Below, one piece after another: positions 17,300 to 26,303 of a DNA stretch of 64,000 nt; the stretch's first letter is position 1, and every line of letters starts with the position of its first letter. The notes beneath the pieces were generated by a model. It did no database searches. It saw only the letters and a list, made by a program, of their open reading frames with translations, and had not been told where the DNA came from. This DNA is from Gemmatimonadaceae bacterium (GTDB taxonomy: Bacteria; Gemmatimonadota; Gemmatimonadetes; Gemmatimonadales; Gemmatimonadaceae). The translations under genes and the position numbers were made by a program. The DNA is taken from NCBI GenBank assembly GCA_030835125.1, contig JAUQWM010000071.1:17857-81856 (forward strand), read 5' to 3'.

Positions 17300-17878
17300 T
17301 CAGAAGACCAGCCCGAAGGTGAGCGGAATGAACTGTGCCTTGCTGAACCCGAACTTCCCCTGGTCGTAGGAGGCCGAGCCGATCCGTGCTTCGAGGAAAC
17401 CGCGCACGGCACCGAGCCCGAAGCGGAGGCCGGCACCCGCCTCGAAAGTCAGCTTGCTCTGTGAGATATCGCTGGTGCCCGTTCCCGGGGTAGACAGCGA
17501 GAGAAGACCCCCGCCGGCCAACACGTACAGTCCACCGCCAAGCGGCAACTCGATGTTCCCCATGGCCGCCATCATTTGCGTCACGTCGCCGTCGACCGTG
17601 CCGCCCCCGGCGGTCTCCTTGAGCTTGAACTGCGTCAGCGAGAACTCCGGGCGCAACGCGATGGGGAAGCCCGGCAGGTTGAGGATGAGCGATGCGTCGT
17701 AGTGGAACCCGGCGTCATGGAAATCGCCGAGGTCACCGGCCGGCAGGGTCATGCCACCGCTGATCACGAGCTGGATCAGACGGGGGCTGCCCGCTCCGCC
17801 GGGGAACTGGGCCTGACCGGCGGTCGCCGTGCCGGTAATGGCGATCAGGGCGAGGGCGGCAACGCGTGCTGGGGTCAT
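17300..17878 (-). CDS. Small outer-membrane beta-barrel-like protein
   Basis: A 192-residue exported protein with the look of an eight-stranded outer-membrane barrel. The signal peptide ends near ATAGQAQ (20). After it come alternating amphipathic strands such as LIQLVISGGMTLPAGDL, FPIALRPEFSLTQFKLKE, GLYVLAGGGLLSLS and LTFEAGAGLRFGLG, and the last residue is Phe (LTFGLVF), the usual C-terminal signal for barrel insertion. ATG 17878 was chosen because GGAG lies upstream and the signal peptide begins there. The gene is directly followed by the DUF4440-like gene. Function unknown. Confidence 0.72.
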   Translation of the reverse strand: MTPARVAALALIAITGTATAGQAQFPGGAGSPRLIQLVISGGMTLPAGDLGDFHDAGFHYDASLILNLPGFPIALRPEFSLTQFKLKETAGGGTVDGDVTQMMAAMGNIELPLGGGLYVLAGGGLLSLSTPGTGTSDISQSKLTFEAGAGLRFGLGAVRGFLEARIGSASYDQGKFGFSKAQFIPLTFGLVF

Positions 17879-18042
17879 GTGGACTCCGAGGACGGGGACT
17901 TCAGGGACTGCGTGCGGGGAATGTGCGGGTGGCTTGCCGATCGCGACAGGTGGGCGCCTCCACGCCTCGACACCCTTCACCGCTGCCGGACACGCCCGTA
18001 GTCATTCACAACCGTTCGTGAACGGACAAACCAGGGGTGACC

Positions 18043-18351
18043 ATGTACGGACTGATCGGGAAGATGAGCGCGACCAAAGGACAGCGCGATGCGCTGTGCG
18101 CGATCCTCCTCGAGGGGACCGGATCGATGCCGGGGTGCCTCTCGTACGTGATTGCGCTCGACCCGGTCGACGAGGATGGACTCTGGATCACGGAGGTCTG
18201 GGACAGCAGGGAAACCCATGCGGCGTCGCTCACCCTGCCCGCCGTGAAGGCGGCGATCGCGAAGGGAAGGCCGCTGATCGCGGGCTTCAGCAACCGGGTC
18301 GAGACCACGCCCGTCGGCGGGTACGGCCTGACGCGACACGGGACGGACTGA
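18043..18351 (+). CDS. ABM-family (quinol monooxygenase-like) protein
   Basis: A 102-residue dimeric alpha-beta barrel protein of the antibiotic biosynthesis monooxygenase family. It starts MYGLIGKMSATKGQRDALCAILLEG, has the conserved CLSYVIALDPVDEDGLWITEVWDS core and ends with a helix followed by a Gly-rich tail. Length fits the family. The start at ATG 18043 has AGGGG 5 bases upstream; a GTG two codons earlier is possible. Members oxygenate quinones without cofactors or act as stress proteins, and the substrate here is unknown. The gene stands alone between a divergent barrel gene and a MATE exporter. Confidence 0.82.
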   Translation: MYGLIGKMSATKGQRDALCAILLEGTGSMPGCLSYVIALDPVDEDGLWITEVWDSRETHAASLTLPAVKAAIAKGRPLIAGFSNRVETTPVGGYGLTRHGTD

Positions 18352-18420
18352 CGGGCCTCGCTGCCGGCACGTGGCGCGCGCCTTGCCCGCCGCCGTGCCA
18401 CCGGCGATGCTGCACGACTC

Positions 18421-19836
18421 ATGGCTTCCATCCCAAGCGGCCGTTTTGACCGGTCCATCGTCGATGGGCCCGTCGCACCAGCCGTCTGGCGGCTGGCGTG
18501 GCCGACGATGCTGCAGAACGCCTTTGGCGGGCTGCAGGGGATCGTCGATCACGTCATGGTCGGCAACTTCGTGGGGACCGCCGGGAACGCGGCCATCGGT
18601 GTGTCGTGGCAGATCTTCCTGGTCGTGATGGTGTTCGTGAGCTCGCTGTTCACGGGGATGGCGGTGCTGGTGGCGCGCTTTGCGGGCGCCGACGAGCCCG
18701 AGAAGGTGAATCGCGCCGTGGCGCAGGCGATGATCACGGCGGCCGTGCTCTCGGTCGCGGTGCTGGCGCCGATCGGCTGGTTCGTGGCGCCGTCCCTCCT
18801 GGAGTTCGTCAACGCGGAGCCCGCCGTGCGCGCCGAAGCGCTCCCGTTCCTGCGGCTGATGTTCGTTGCCAGCGTGGGCATGATGATGTTCTTCATGCTG
18901 GGCGGAGCGCTGCGCGCGGCGGGCGATGCGCGGACGCCGTTGCGGCTGGGCGTGGCGATGACGCTGCTCAACATCGGGCTCAACCTCGTGCTGATCCCCG
19001 GCCTGGGTCCGGTCCCGCGTCTGGGTACCATGGGAGCGGCGATCGGCACGAACCTGGCCGGCACGCTCGTCAGTGGGTACGCCGTCTACAAGCTGGTGAA
19101 GGGCAACTGGGTCATCCAGCTGAACGACACCGGCTGGCGTCCCGACTGGAGCATCATAAGGGCGCTCTTCCGGTTCGGCCTGCCGACGGGGGTGCAGGCG
19201 GTCGCCATGAACATTGCCGGGGTGCTCCTCATCCGGTTCATCGGATCGCTGCAGGAAAGCGCGGCGGCGCAGGGCGCGTACGCCGTCGCGTACACCGAGC
19301 TGTTCTCGCTCATCACCTGGACGTCCGTGGGACTGATGGGGGCCTCCGCGGCGTACGCCGGCCAGAACCTCGGCGCCGGCTATCCGAATCGCGCCGTCGA
19401 AGGCGTGAAGGTCGCTTCCCGGATCGCCCTCGTGGTCTCGGCGGCGGTCGCGATCCTCTTCCTGTCCATTCCGCGACTGTTGCTGGCCGGTTTCGGCATG
19501 AGTGCGGTGGAGGACCCGGCGGCGGTGGAGATCGGCGTGCAACTCATGCGGTTCCTGGCGGTGTCCGGGTTCTTCATTTCGGTGGCGCTGGTGCACACCG
19601 GGGGCCTCCAGGGCACGGGTGACACGCGCGGACCCCTCTACATCTCGATCGTGTCGCAGATCGTGATCCCGCTGGGGATCTGCACGTACCTGCAGTCAAC
19701 GCGCGGCCTGCAGCCGTCGGACATCTGGTCGGCGATCCTGCTGGGACATGCGACGCGATGCCTGCTGAGCATCGTCCGGTTCCGGCAGGGGAAATGGCGG
19801 GACATTCGCGTCGAGATCGAGCCCGCCCGGACCTGA
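18421..19836 (+). CDS. MATE family efflux transporter
   Basis: A 471-residue inner-membrane multidrug or metabolite exporter of the MATE family, driven by sodium or protons. Twelve hydrophobic segments are arranged as two repeats: first half begins PAVWRLAWPTMLQNAFGGLQGIVDHVMVGNFVG, second half PDWSIIRALFRFGLPTGVQAVAMNIAGVLLIRFIG. The motif AAYAGQNLGAG at the start of TM8 region is conserved. It is the first of two MATE genes in the window; the second (62415) is from another subgroup and differently regulated. No neighbouring biosynthetic genes hint at its cargo. Confidence 0.92.
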   Translation: MASIPSGRFDRSIVDGPVAPAVWRLAWPTMLQNAFGGLQGIVDHVMVGNFVGTAGNAAIGVSWQIFLVVMVFVSSLFTGMAVLVARFAGADEPEKVNRAVAQAMITAAVLSVAVLAPIGWFVAPSLLEFVNAEPAVRAEALPFLRLMFVASVGMMMFFMLGGALRAAGDARTPLRLGVAMTLLNIGLNLVLIPGLGPVPRLGTMGAAIGTNLAGTLVSGYAVYKLVKGNWVIQLNDTGWRPDWSIIRALFRFGLPTGVQAVAMNIAGVLLIRFIGSLQESAAAQGAYAVAYTELFSLITWTSVGLMGASAAYAGQNLGAGYPNRAVEGVKVASRIALVVSAAVAILFLSIPRLLLAGFGMSAVEDPAAVEIGVQLMRFLAVSGFFISVALVHTGGLQGTGDTRGPLYISIVSQIVIPLGICTYLQSTRGLQPSDIWSAILLGHATRCLLSIVRFRQGKWRDIRVEIEPART

Positions 19837-19963
19837 GCACAGGGCCACGGCGCGGTCCGATCCGGAGGGATCAGGATTCCACACCGTTCTGGTAGGGAGA
19901 TCCTCGCCTGACCTGGTGGTGCAACACACGTACGATTCACCAGGGATCACGAGGGGGTATCTC

Positions 19964-20476
19964 ATGCGCGCACGCGGAATCTCAATCGCCATCGTCGGGA
20001 CTCTTCTTCTCGGCGAAGGCTGGAAGCAAGGCATGCAACACCAGGACACCAGGGAGGCAATCCCGCTCACGGCGATGCAGCGTGACATGCTGCTTGGTGA
20101 GATGCGTGGCCTGCTGAAGGGCGTCAACGGGATCCTCCACGGGGTGGCGAGCCACGACACCGCCGCGATGCGCGCCGCGGCCGCCAGTGCGGGGATGACC
20201 GCGATGATGCGTGGTGAAGGCATGGGCCGCATGGGGGCTGGCCGTGGGACGGGCGCGATGCCGGGGCGGGCGATGGGCGGGCAGGGTCACGGCATGGGCC
20301 AGGCGATGCCGGAAGCGTTCCGCACGCTGATGCATGCGACGCGCGCCGGCTTCGACAGCCTCGCCGCCGGCATCGCCGCGGGAGCGGGGAGCGAAGCGGT
20401 GGTCGCGCGCCTCGCGGCGCTCACGAACAACTGCGTGAGCTGTCACGCAACGTACCGCCTGACGGTCAGTCCGTAG
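19964..20476 (+). CDS. Exported c-type cytochrome, class II (c-prime-like) layout
   Basis: A 170-residue periplasmic haem protein. A short signal sequence (MRARGISIAIVGTLLLGEG) is followed by a helical region, a low-complexity Gly/Met-rich stretch around residues 85-115 (GRMGAGRGTGAMPGRAMGG) and a second helical region, and the haem site CVSCH lies close to the C-terminus. One CxxCH at the end of a four-helix protein is the layout of class II cytochromes. ATG 19964 has GAGGGGG upstream. The Met/His-rich insert is unusual and could bind copper or another metal. The next gene on the same strand is a cupredoxin, so the two may exchange electrons. Confidence 0.75.
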   Translation: MRARGISIAIVGTLLLGEGWKQGMQHQDTREAIPLTAMQRDMLLGEMRGLLKGVNGILHGVASHDTAAMRAAAASAGMTAMMRGEGMGRMGAGRGTGAMPGRAMGGQGHGMGQAMPEAFRTLMHATRAGFDSLAAGIAAGAGSEAVVARLAALTNNCVSCHATYRLTVSP

Positions 20477-20597
20477 GGGACCGCCAGCGGGGCGCCGGCG
20501 GGTGCCGGGAACCGTTGCTGGCGGGGGCGCTCGATCCTAACGTTCCAGGCGCGCGCGGCGCGAGCGACGCCGCCCATTCCCGTTCGCCATTGCCCCC

Positions 20598-21011
20598 ATG
20601 CTGATGAAGGCCGTGACCACGCTGGTGCTTGCCATCCTCGTGTCTTCCGCGCGCGAAACGCCCATGGAGCGCGCGGAGGTCCGGCTGAACAACAACCGCT
20701 TCCTGCCCGCCCTCGTGACGGCGCGCGCCGGTGACACCCTCGCCTTCATCAACGGACGCGGCGGTCCGCACAACGTGCAGTTCGCCGACGACTCGCTCAG
20801 CGACGCCGCCCACCGGCTGATCGATGCGGCCATGCCGGAACGCCCGAAGGTCGCGTGGTCGCGGGACGTGCCCCTCGCCGGTCCGCTGCTCGTCCTCGAG
20901 GGGGACACCTACAAGGTCGCCGTTCCGGACCTGCCGCCCGGGCGGTACCGCTTCTTCTGCACGCCGCACGTGGGGGGCGGGATGCGTGGCGAACTGGTCG
21001 TGGTGCGGTAG
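20598..21011 (+). CDS. Exported plastocyanin/pseudoazurin-like cupredoxin
   Basis: A 137-residue type I copper protein. Following a short signal peptide (about 1-18) the cupredoxin fold begins at AEVRLNNNRFLPALVTARAGD. The copper ligands are visible as His in GPHNVQF and Cys-x2-His-x4-Met in FFCTPHVGGGM, the spacing seen in pseudoazurin (C-x2-H-x4-M). It would shuttle single electrons in the periplasm. It is 121 bases downstream of the cytochrome c gene on the same strand, and the two may be co-transcribed. It converges on the response regulator with 8 bases between stops. Confidence 0.85.
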   Translation: MLMKAVTTLVLAILVSSARETPMERAEVRLNNNRFLPALVTARAGDTLAFINGRGGPHNVQFADDSLSDAAHRLIDAAMPERPKVAWSRDVPLAGPLLVLEGDTYKVAVPDLPPGRYRFFCTPHVGGGMRGELVVVR

Positions 21012-21019
21012 GCCACTCG

Positions 21020-21679
21020 TCAGGCAGTGCCCTTGAGGTAGCGCACCGCCGCCTCCGTTCGTGACCGCACCTGCAGCTTCTCGTAGATGTGGCGGATGTG
21101 CGTGCGCACGGTGTCGAGGCTGATCGAGAGCCGCTCGGCGATCTCCCGGTAGCGATATCCCTGCGCCAGCAGGCCCAGGATCTCGTTCTCGCGCGCGGTG
21201 AGCGGCTCCCCCTGCGATGGCGCGCGATCGGAGCCGCCATGGAAGGTCTCGACGACCCGCCGCGCGATGCCGCTCGACATCGGGGAGCCGCCGGCGTGCA
21301 GGCTCTCGATGGAGCGCACCAGCTCCGCCGGTGGGGTCTTCTTGAGGACGTACCCGGTCGCCCCGGCCTGCAGCGAGCGGAAGATCCGGTCATCGTCCTC
21401 GTAGACGGTCAGCATCATGACCTGCACGGCGGGCCATTGCCGCTTGATCTCGCGCGCGGCATCGATGCCGGAGATCCCCGGCAGTTCGATGTCCATCAGC
21501 ACGACATCCGCCGCCATGCCCTGCAGCACCTCGATGGCGCGCTCGGCGCTCTCGTACGCGCCGACGCACGCGAAGCCGGCCGACCCGCCGACCAGGGACG
21601 CCAGGCCGAAGCGGACATCCGCACGATCCTCCACGATGGCGACCCGGATCACGCGGGTGATCTCGTCAGGCATGGACAT
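21020..21679 (-). CDS. NarL/FixJ-family response regulator
   Basis: A 219-residue DNA-binding response regulator. The receiver domain (residues about 10-125) has the acidic pair near 17-18 (IVEDRAD), the phosphoacceptor Asp63 in VVLMDIELPG, Thr in MLTVYEDD and Lys in YVLKKTPP. A LuxR/GerE-type helix-turn-helix follows at about 152-215 (LTARENEILGLLAQGYRYREIAERL). It is the partner of the histidine kinase just upstream: its start overlaps the kinase's last codons (21666-21679), implying coupled synthesis. Two ATG codons at 21679 and 21673 are both possible. Confidence 0.92.
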   Translation of the reverse strand: MSMPDEITRVIRVAIVEDRADVRFGLASLVGGSAGFACVGAYESAERAIEVLQGMAADVVLMDIELPGISGIDAAREIKRQWPAVQVMMLTVYEDDDRIFRSLQAGATGYVLKKTPPAELVRSIESLHAGGSPMSSGIARRVVETFHGGSDRAPSQGEPLTARENEILGLLAQGYRYREIAERLSISLDTVRTHIRHIYEKLQVRSRTEAAVRYLKGTA

Positions 21680-24600
21680 GGACAGCCGCCTGCGGCAGGG
21701 GCAAACTGCACTCGACGGTCGTCCCCTGTCCCGGCGACGAGCGAACGACCAGTTCCCCGCCAGCGGCGGCCGCCCGCTGGCGCATGTTGTCGAGGCCATC
21801 CTCCCCGTGCGCCCGGCCCACCACGGCTGATGGATCGAACCCGACCCCGTCATCGGCGATGACCAGGGACAGCTGTCCGCCCTCCAGCAGCAGGTTCACC
21901 TTCACGCTCCGGGGCCGGCCGTGGCGCACCGCGTTGGCGAGTGCCTCCTTCAGGATCAGGAACACCGTCCGGCGGAAGTCGGCGGTGAAGCGACCAGGTC
22001 CCGGCGACGCCGGGAAGGCCAGGATTGCGCGCGGGCCGGCGCTCTCGAGGTAGTCGGCGGCGTATTCGCGCAGGTAGGCCACGAAGCGGTCACCGGCATC
22101 GTTTCGCGGATCGATCGCCCAGACGATCTCGCCGATGGAGTCGATGGTGGCGCGCGACTTCTCCCCGATGCGCTGCAGGTGGGCGTTGCCCGCGGTGCCG
22201 GAGCCGGTGCGCAACGCCACCTCGCTCAGGATCGCGATCTCGGTGAGGCTCGCCCCCACTTCGTCATGCATGTCGCGCGAGATCCGGCTGCGCTCGGTCT
22301 CGAGCGCCCGCGCCGATTCGGAGCGTTGCAGCGCCAGCCGGAACCGGTTGCGTGAGGCATACCACGTGGCGGCGATGACCATGGCGACGGACGCGGCGAC
22401 GAGGAAGGCCCGGAACCACCACGTCTGCCAGAAGAAGGGCTCGACGATCACCACGAGGGACGCCGGCTGTTCATTCCACAGGCCGTCATCGTTCGACCCG
22501 CGGACGCGGAACTCGTACCGCCCTGGCGGGACGTTCGTGTAGGTCGCGGTGCGCGACACCCCGAGGGACTTCCAGTCCTGGTCGAAGTCCACGAGTTGCA
22601 CGGCGTACTGGTTCCGGTGCGGGTTGATGTAGTTGAGGGCCGCAAACCCGACCGTGAAGGTGTACTCGTCGGCCGCGACCCGCACAGGGGCATCGCCGAG
22701 ATGATGTGTCACACGCGTCCCGCGCTGCGTCGACCGTTCCAGGGTGGTGAAGACCACCGGGGGTCGGTAGGTATTCAGTTCGACCGAGTCGGGATGGAAC
22801 CAGGTCACGCCGCGGTCCCCACCGAAGTACATCGTCCCGTCGCGCGCGCGCAGCGAGGCGTTGCGGTTGAACTCGACGTTGCCGATTCCGGTGGTGTGAT
22901 CGTAGACCCGCACGTCGTTCGAGGCCGCCTTCGGGTCGATCGACACGAGTCCGCGATTCGTCGACAGCCAGAGGTGACCGCGTGCGTCCTCGAGGATGCC
23001 GAACACCGCGTTTCCCGGCATTCCGTTGGCTGCCGTGTACCGACCCCTCAGGTGCCCGCCTTCATCGAACCGGAACAGCCCGCTGTTCGCGCCCACCCAG
23101 ACGCTGCCCTCCGACCCGCGATGGAAGGCGAGGATGCCATCCAGGTTGCCCCCGCCCGAATCGGCGGGTGACGTGACGGCTTGCGACCCGATGTCCAGCC
23201 GTCGAATGCCGACGGTCGATCCGATCCACAGCGCCCCGCGGTCGAGCTCGATGTACCCCGCGGGCTCCGTGAAGGCGGACACGCCTGCATAACGACCCGT
23301 GGCCGGGTCGAGGCGCCGCAGGCTGTTCCGGCAGGGCGCGCACGTGGTCCAGATCGCGCCGCGACCGTCTGCCACCACGTCGGAGACGACGTTGTCGCTC
23401 GGTCGGATGCCGGAGCGCTCCGCCAGCGGGTCGGCCAGGTACCGGCGGAAGGCGCTCGAGGCGGGATCGAATCGGTTGAGGCCGAAGGCCGTCCCCGCCC
23501 AGAGGCCGCCCGTGCTGTCCACGGCCAGGGACCAGACGATGTCGTGACTCAGCGATCGTGGATCGCCGGTGACGTAGCGGAACCGCGTGATGATGCCGGT
23601 GCGTCGATCCCACCGGTTCAGTCCACCGCCGATGGTGCCGATCCACACCTGACCGTCGTGGTCCTCGGCGAGCGCGGTCACCAGCCCGGCGCTGGGACTG
23701 TTCGCGTCGCGCGGGTTGTGCTCGAGGTGACCGAACGTACTCCGGCGAAGCTCGTGGCGGTACAGTCCCCAGACGGTGCCCACCCAGACCGTGCCACCGC
23801 GGTCGGCGTGAATGACGACCGGCGCGGGGTTGGCCTCATTGGCGAGTGTCGTCAGGCGGTGTTGCCGCGCTTGCGTCGCTCCGGCCGGAAGCTCGAAGAC
23901 CCCGTCGTTCGACAGGATCCAGAGCGTCCCCGCGCGGTCCTGGGTGAACGCGAAGGCACCCGTTCCCGGAGGGAGGACATCGAAGCGCTCCGCCTGGTCG
24001 CGTCCCCGAGGGAAGCGCCCGATGCCGTCACGCAACCCGACCCAGATGTTGCCGTCGCGATCCTCGAACGGCCGTCCCGCCACGAGACTGTCCGGCAGGA
24101 CGTGGTCCCGTCCATCGCGAAACGCCATGGACCGGCAGGTGCGTGACGCCAGGTCACACGACTCGATACCTCCTTTCACCTGGTCCGCGATCCACAGGCG
24201 ACGATCCCGTCCCACGGCGGTTGCCATCAGGGCCTGGTCCGGGGACACGCGTCCTTGGGCCCGGGGCGCGCGCGCAAATGGCTGGTTGAACACGCCACGT
24301 CGCGCGTCGAAGCGGAAGATGCTGTCCGCGGTGATCGCGAGCGCAACGCCGTCGGTGTCCACCGCGACGTGCCGTGCCGGAAGGTCGAAGCGCTCCATGA
24401 CCTCGAGCTCCGGGCCAACGATCCGCGCGATGCCCGCGGCCTTGTCCAGGTAGTTGTGCAGGACGACCCACACGCTTCCCTCGCGATCCTCGGCCAGGGA
24501 GCGCACCACGTTGCCCGGCAGCGACGCGCGGTTGAAGGGGTCATGGCGCCACACGCGCATCGCGTACCCGTCCCATCGCGCGACGCCTTCACGCGTGCCG

Positions 24601-24797
24601 AACCAGAGGAACCCGCGCGCGTCCTCCATCATGTACATCACGCTGCTCTGGGGCAGCGCCCGCTCCACGTCCACCGCCGGGCGGAACGCCGGCACGGTCT
24701 GTGTCGCCTGCGCGACTACCGACCCCCGTGCGGCGGCCATCGCGACAACCAGGAGCAGGGGAACACGGGAAGCGCGCGACACGGGCAGGGCGGACAT
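21666..24797 (-). CDS. Periplasmic two-component propeller histidine kinase
   Basis: A 1043-residue sensor kinase. A signal peptide (to about 30) is followed by two seven-bladed regulator propellers made of Reg_prop repeats (about 45-690, e.g. MMEDARGFLWFGTREGVARWDG-type units written here in part), a Y_Y_Y domain (about 725-785), one membrane segment (about 796-815), a HisKA_3 dimerisation helix with the phospho-His at about 844 in RDMHDEVG, and an HATPase_c domain with DDGVGFDPS and GEDGLDNMRQ. Its form matches sensor kinases that in Bacteroidetes detect polysaccharide fragments; the ligand here is unknown. ATG 24797 is preferred over GTG 24845 because the signal peptide starts there. It is divergent from an OmpA gene across a 181-base region with two TCACCCARAC repeats. 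Confidence 0.9.
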   Translation of the reverse strand: MSALPVSRASRVPLLLVVAMAAARGSVVAQATQTVPAFRPAVDVERALPQSSVMYMMEDARGFLWFGTREGVARWDGYAMRVWRHDPFNRASLPGNVVRSLAEDREGSVWVVLHNYLDKAAGIARIVGPELEVMERFDLPARHVAVDTDGVALAITADSIFRFDARRGVFNQPFARAPRAQGRVSPDQALMATAVGRDRRLWIADQVKGGIESCDLASRTCRSMAFRDGRDHVLPDSLVAGRPFEDRDGNIWVGLRDGIGRFPRGRDQAERFDVLPPGTGAFAFTQDRAGTLWILSNDGVFELPAGATQARQHRLTTLANEANPAPVVIHADRGGTVWVGTVWGLYRHELRRSTFGHLEHNPRDANSPSAGLVTALAEDHDGQVWIGTIGGGLNRWDRRTGIITRFRYVTGDPRSLSHDIVWSLAVDSTGGLWAGTAFGLNRFDPASSAFRRYLADPLAERSGIRPSDNVVSDVVADGRGAIWTTCAPCRNSLRRLDPATGRYAGVSAFTEPAGYIELDRGALWIGSTVGIRRLDIGSQAVTSPADSGGGNLDGILAFHRGSEGSVWVGANSGLFRFDEGGHLRGRYTAANGMPGNAVFGILEDARGHLWLSTNRGLVSIDPKAASNDVRVYDHTTGIGNVEFNRNASLRARDGTMYFGGDRGVTWFHPDSVELNTYRPPVVFTTLERSTQRGTRVTHHLGDAPVRVAADEYTFTVGFAALNYINPHRNQYAVQLVDFDQDWKSLGVSRTATYTNVPPGRYEFRVRGSNDDGLWNEQPASLVVIVEPFFWQTWWFRAFLVAASVAMVIAATWYASRNRFRLALQRSESARALETERSRISRDMHDEVGASLTEIAILSEVALRTGSGTAGNAHLQRIGEKSRATIDSIGEIVWAIDPRNDAGDRFVAYLREYAADYLESAGPRAILAFPASPGPGRFTADFRRTVFLILKEALANAVRHGRPRSVKVNLLLEGGQLSLVIADDGVGFDPSAVVGRAHGEDGLDNMRQRAAAAGGELVVRSSPGQGTTVECSLPLPQAAVHVHA

Positions 24798-24857
24798 GGT
24801 GGAGTCGGCGCCCAATCTACGCGCGACCGGTGACGGCGTCGACACGGTGACGCCGAA

Positions 24858-24897
24858 TCACCCAGACATGCGATCCGTGCTGGTGCGTCACCCAAAC
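24858..24897. promoter_or_regulatory. Two TCACCCARAC direct repeats between divergent genes
   Basis: TCACCCAGAC (24858-24867) and TCACCCAAAC (24888-24897) lie 30 bases apart, about three helical turns, between the sensor kinase and the OmpA gene. They could be binding sites for the NarL-type regulator. On the minus strand TAGATT (24819-24814) is a possible -10 element for the kinase. Confidence 0.3.
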
Positions 24898-24978
24898 GGC
24901 CGATGCCGGTCCATCCCGGGCGCACCTAACCTCGGTCGAGCCTGGGTTGCCATCGGTTCCCGAGTTGGAGGAACGTCC

Positions 24979-26274
24979 ATGTCGTTGTGTCGTGCGGTCC
25001 AATCGCTTGCAGCCATCCTCACGCTGGCCGCGAGCGTCCACCCGGTCGGCGCCGGCGCGCAGGTGGTGGACCGGCTGCGCAAGCGCGTCGAGCGCGCGGC
25101 CGAGAACGAGGTGGGACGCAAGCTCGAGACGGCGACCCGCGACGCGGTGCGATGCGCCCTGGGCGACAAGGCCTGTGCAGACAAGGCGGAGAAGGAGGGA
25201 AAGACCGCCGTCTTCGTCGACAAGGAGGGCAAGACGGTCGTCGATTCCCGCGGGCGCCCCATCACCGATGCCGACGCTGCCCAGCGGGCCACGGACGTCC
25301 CCGGCTCGGGAGTATGGCGCAACTACGACTTCGTGCCCGGGAGCACGGTCTGGTTCGCGCTCGACCTCACGGGCGAGCCCATCGGGCGGTTCCCGGCCAG
25401 CCAGCTGGAATTCGTCAGCGGCAACGTGCAGGTCGTCGACCGCGGCGGTGAGCGACTGCTCGAGGTGACCTCGAACAGCGTGATCCGGGTCCCGCTCCGC
25501 GACACGCTGCCTGACGACTACACGATCGAACTGGACTTCCAGGCGTCCGCGCCGCACCGGGCGATGTACCTCCTGGTCGGGGCGACGCAGGTGCGAAGCA
25601 TGAACTCGTACCCCAACCATTACTTCCACGTGGCGCAGGCCACCAGCATCGCCATGCGGGGCAATCCCGTCTCAGGCATCCAGGGCCTGTGGCGGATCAG
25701 CCGCGAGATGACGCCGGTGAAGATCCAGGTGGACGGGGACGCCCGGCAGCCGACGGACTACGCGATCCTCTATGCCGGCGCGGACCGTGCCGGCCAGGTG
25801 CCCGCGGCGAGCTTCCCGCGGGCCCGGGCGATCGAGCTGCACGTCGCCGCCACGCGAACGGAGCCGGCGTACCTCGGCGGGATCGTGGTTGCCGTCCACG
25901 CCGACCCGCTGTATGACGCGCTCAGCAAGGCGGGCACCTTCACGACGCGCGGTATCCAGTTCGACTCGGACAGCGACAAACTGCGACCCGAGTCGACCCC
26001 GACCCTGAACGAACTGGTGAAGGCGCTGGCCACGCATCCGACCCTGCGGGTCGAGATCGAGGGGCACACCGACTCGGTGGGGGCCGATGCCTACAACCGC
26101 GACCTCTCGTCCCGGCGCGCGCGCGCCGTCGTCGGCTGGCTCGCCAGCCAGGGGATCGCCGCCAGCCGCCTGACGAGTGCCGGGAAGGGCGAGAGCGAGC
26201 CCGTGGGCGACAACGGGACCGAGGCCGGTCGCCAGCAGAATCGCCGCGTCGTCATCCGGCGCACCGGCGCCTGA
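24979..26274 (+). CDS. Exported OmpA-family protein with a novel N-terminal domain
   Basis: A 431-residue exported protein. After a signal peptide (to about 29) comes a charged helical stretch (RKRVERAAENEVGRKLETATRD-like, about 30-95), a beta-rich middle region of about 200 residues resembling a lectin or laminin-like sandwich (YTIELDFQAS, LYLLVGATQV-type strands, FHVAQATSIAMRG), and a C-terminal OmpA domain (about 325-425) with GIQFDSDSDKLRPES and VEIEGHTDSVGADAYN, which anchors to peptidoglycan. Such proteins tie the outer membrane to the wall. ATG 24979 has GGAGG 8 bases upstream. The combination of a sandwich domain with OmpA is familiar in Gemmatimonadota-like genomes, but no function is known to me. 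Confidence 0.82.
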   Translation: MSLCRAVQSLAAILTLAASVHPVGAGAQVVDRLRKRVERAAENEVGRKLETATRDAVRCALGDKACADKAEKEGKTAVFVDKEGKTVVDSRGRPITDADAAQRATDVPGSGVWRNYDFVPGSTVWFALDLTGEPIGRFPASQLEFVSGNVQVVDRGGERLLEVTSNSVIRVPLRDTLPDDYTIELDFQASAPHRAMYLLVGATQVRSMNSYPNHYFHVAQATSIAMRGNPVSGIQGLWRISREMTPVKIQVDGDARQPTDYAILYAGADRAGQVPAASFPRARAIELHVAATRTEPAYLGGIVVAVHADPLYDALSKAGTFTTRGIQFDSDSDKLRPESTPTLNELVKALATHPTLRVEIEGHTDSVGADAYNRDLSSRRARAVVGWLASQGIAASRLTSAGKGESEPVGDNGTEAGRQQNRRVVIRRTGA

Positions 26275-26303
26275 CACACCTCACACCCACTGGAGTCTCC
26301 ACC

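Noticed and set aside
17977..19596. Long minus-strand ORF opposite the MATE gene
   Set aside because: Protein is Arg/His-rich with no recognisable domain; a frame shadow caused by high GC content.
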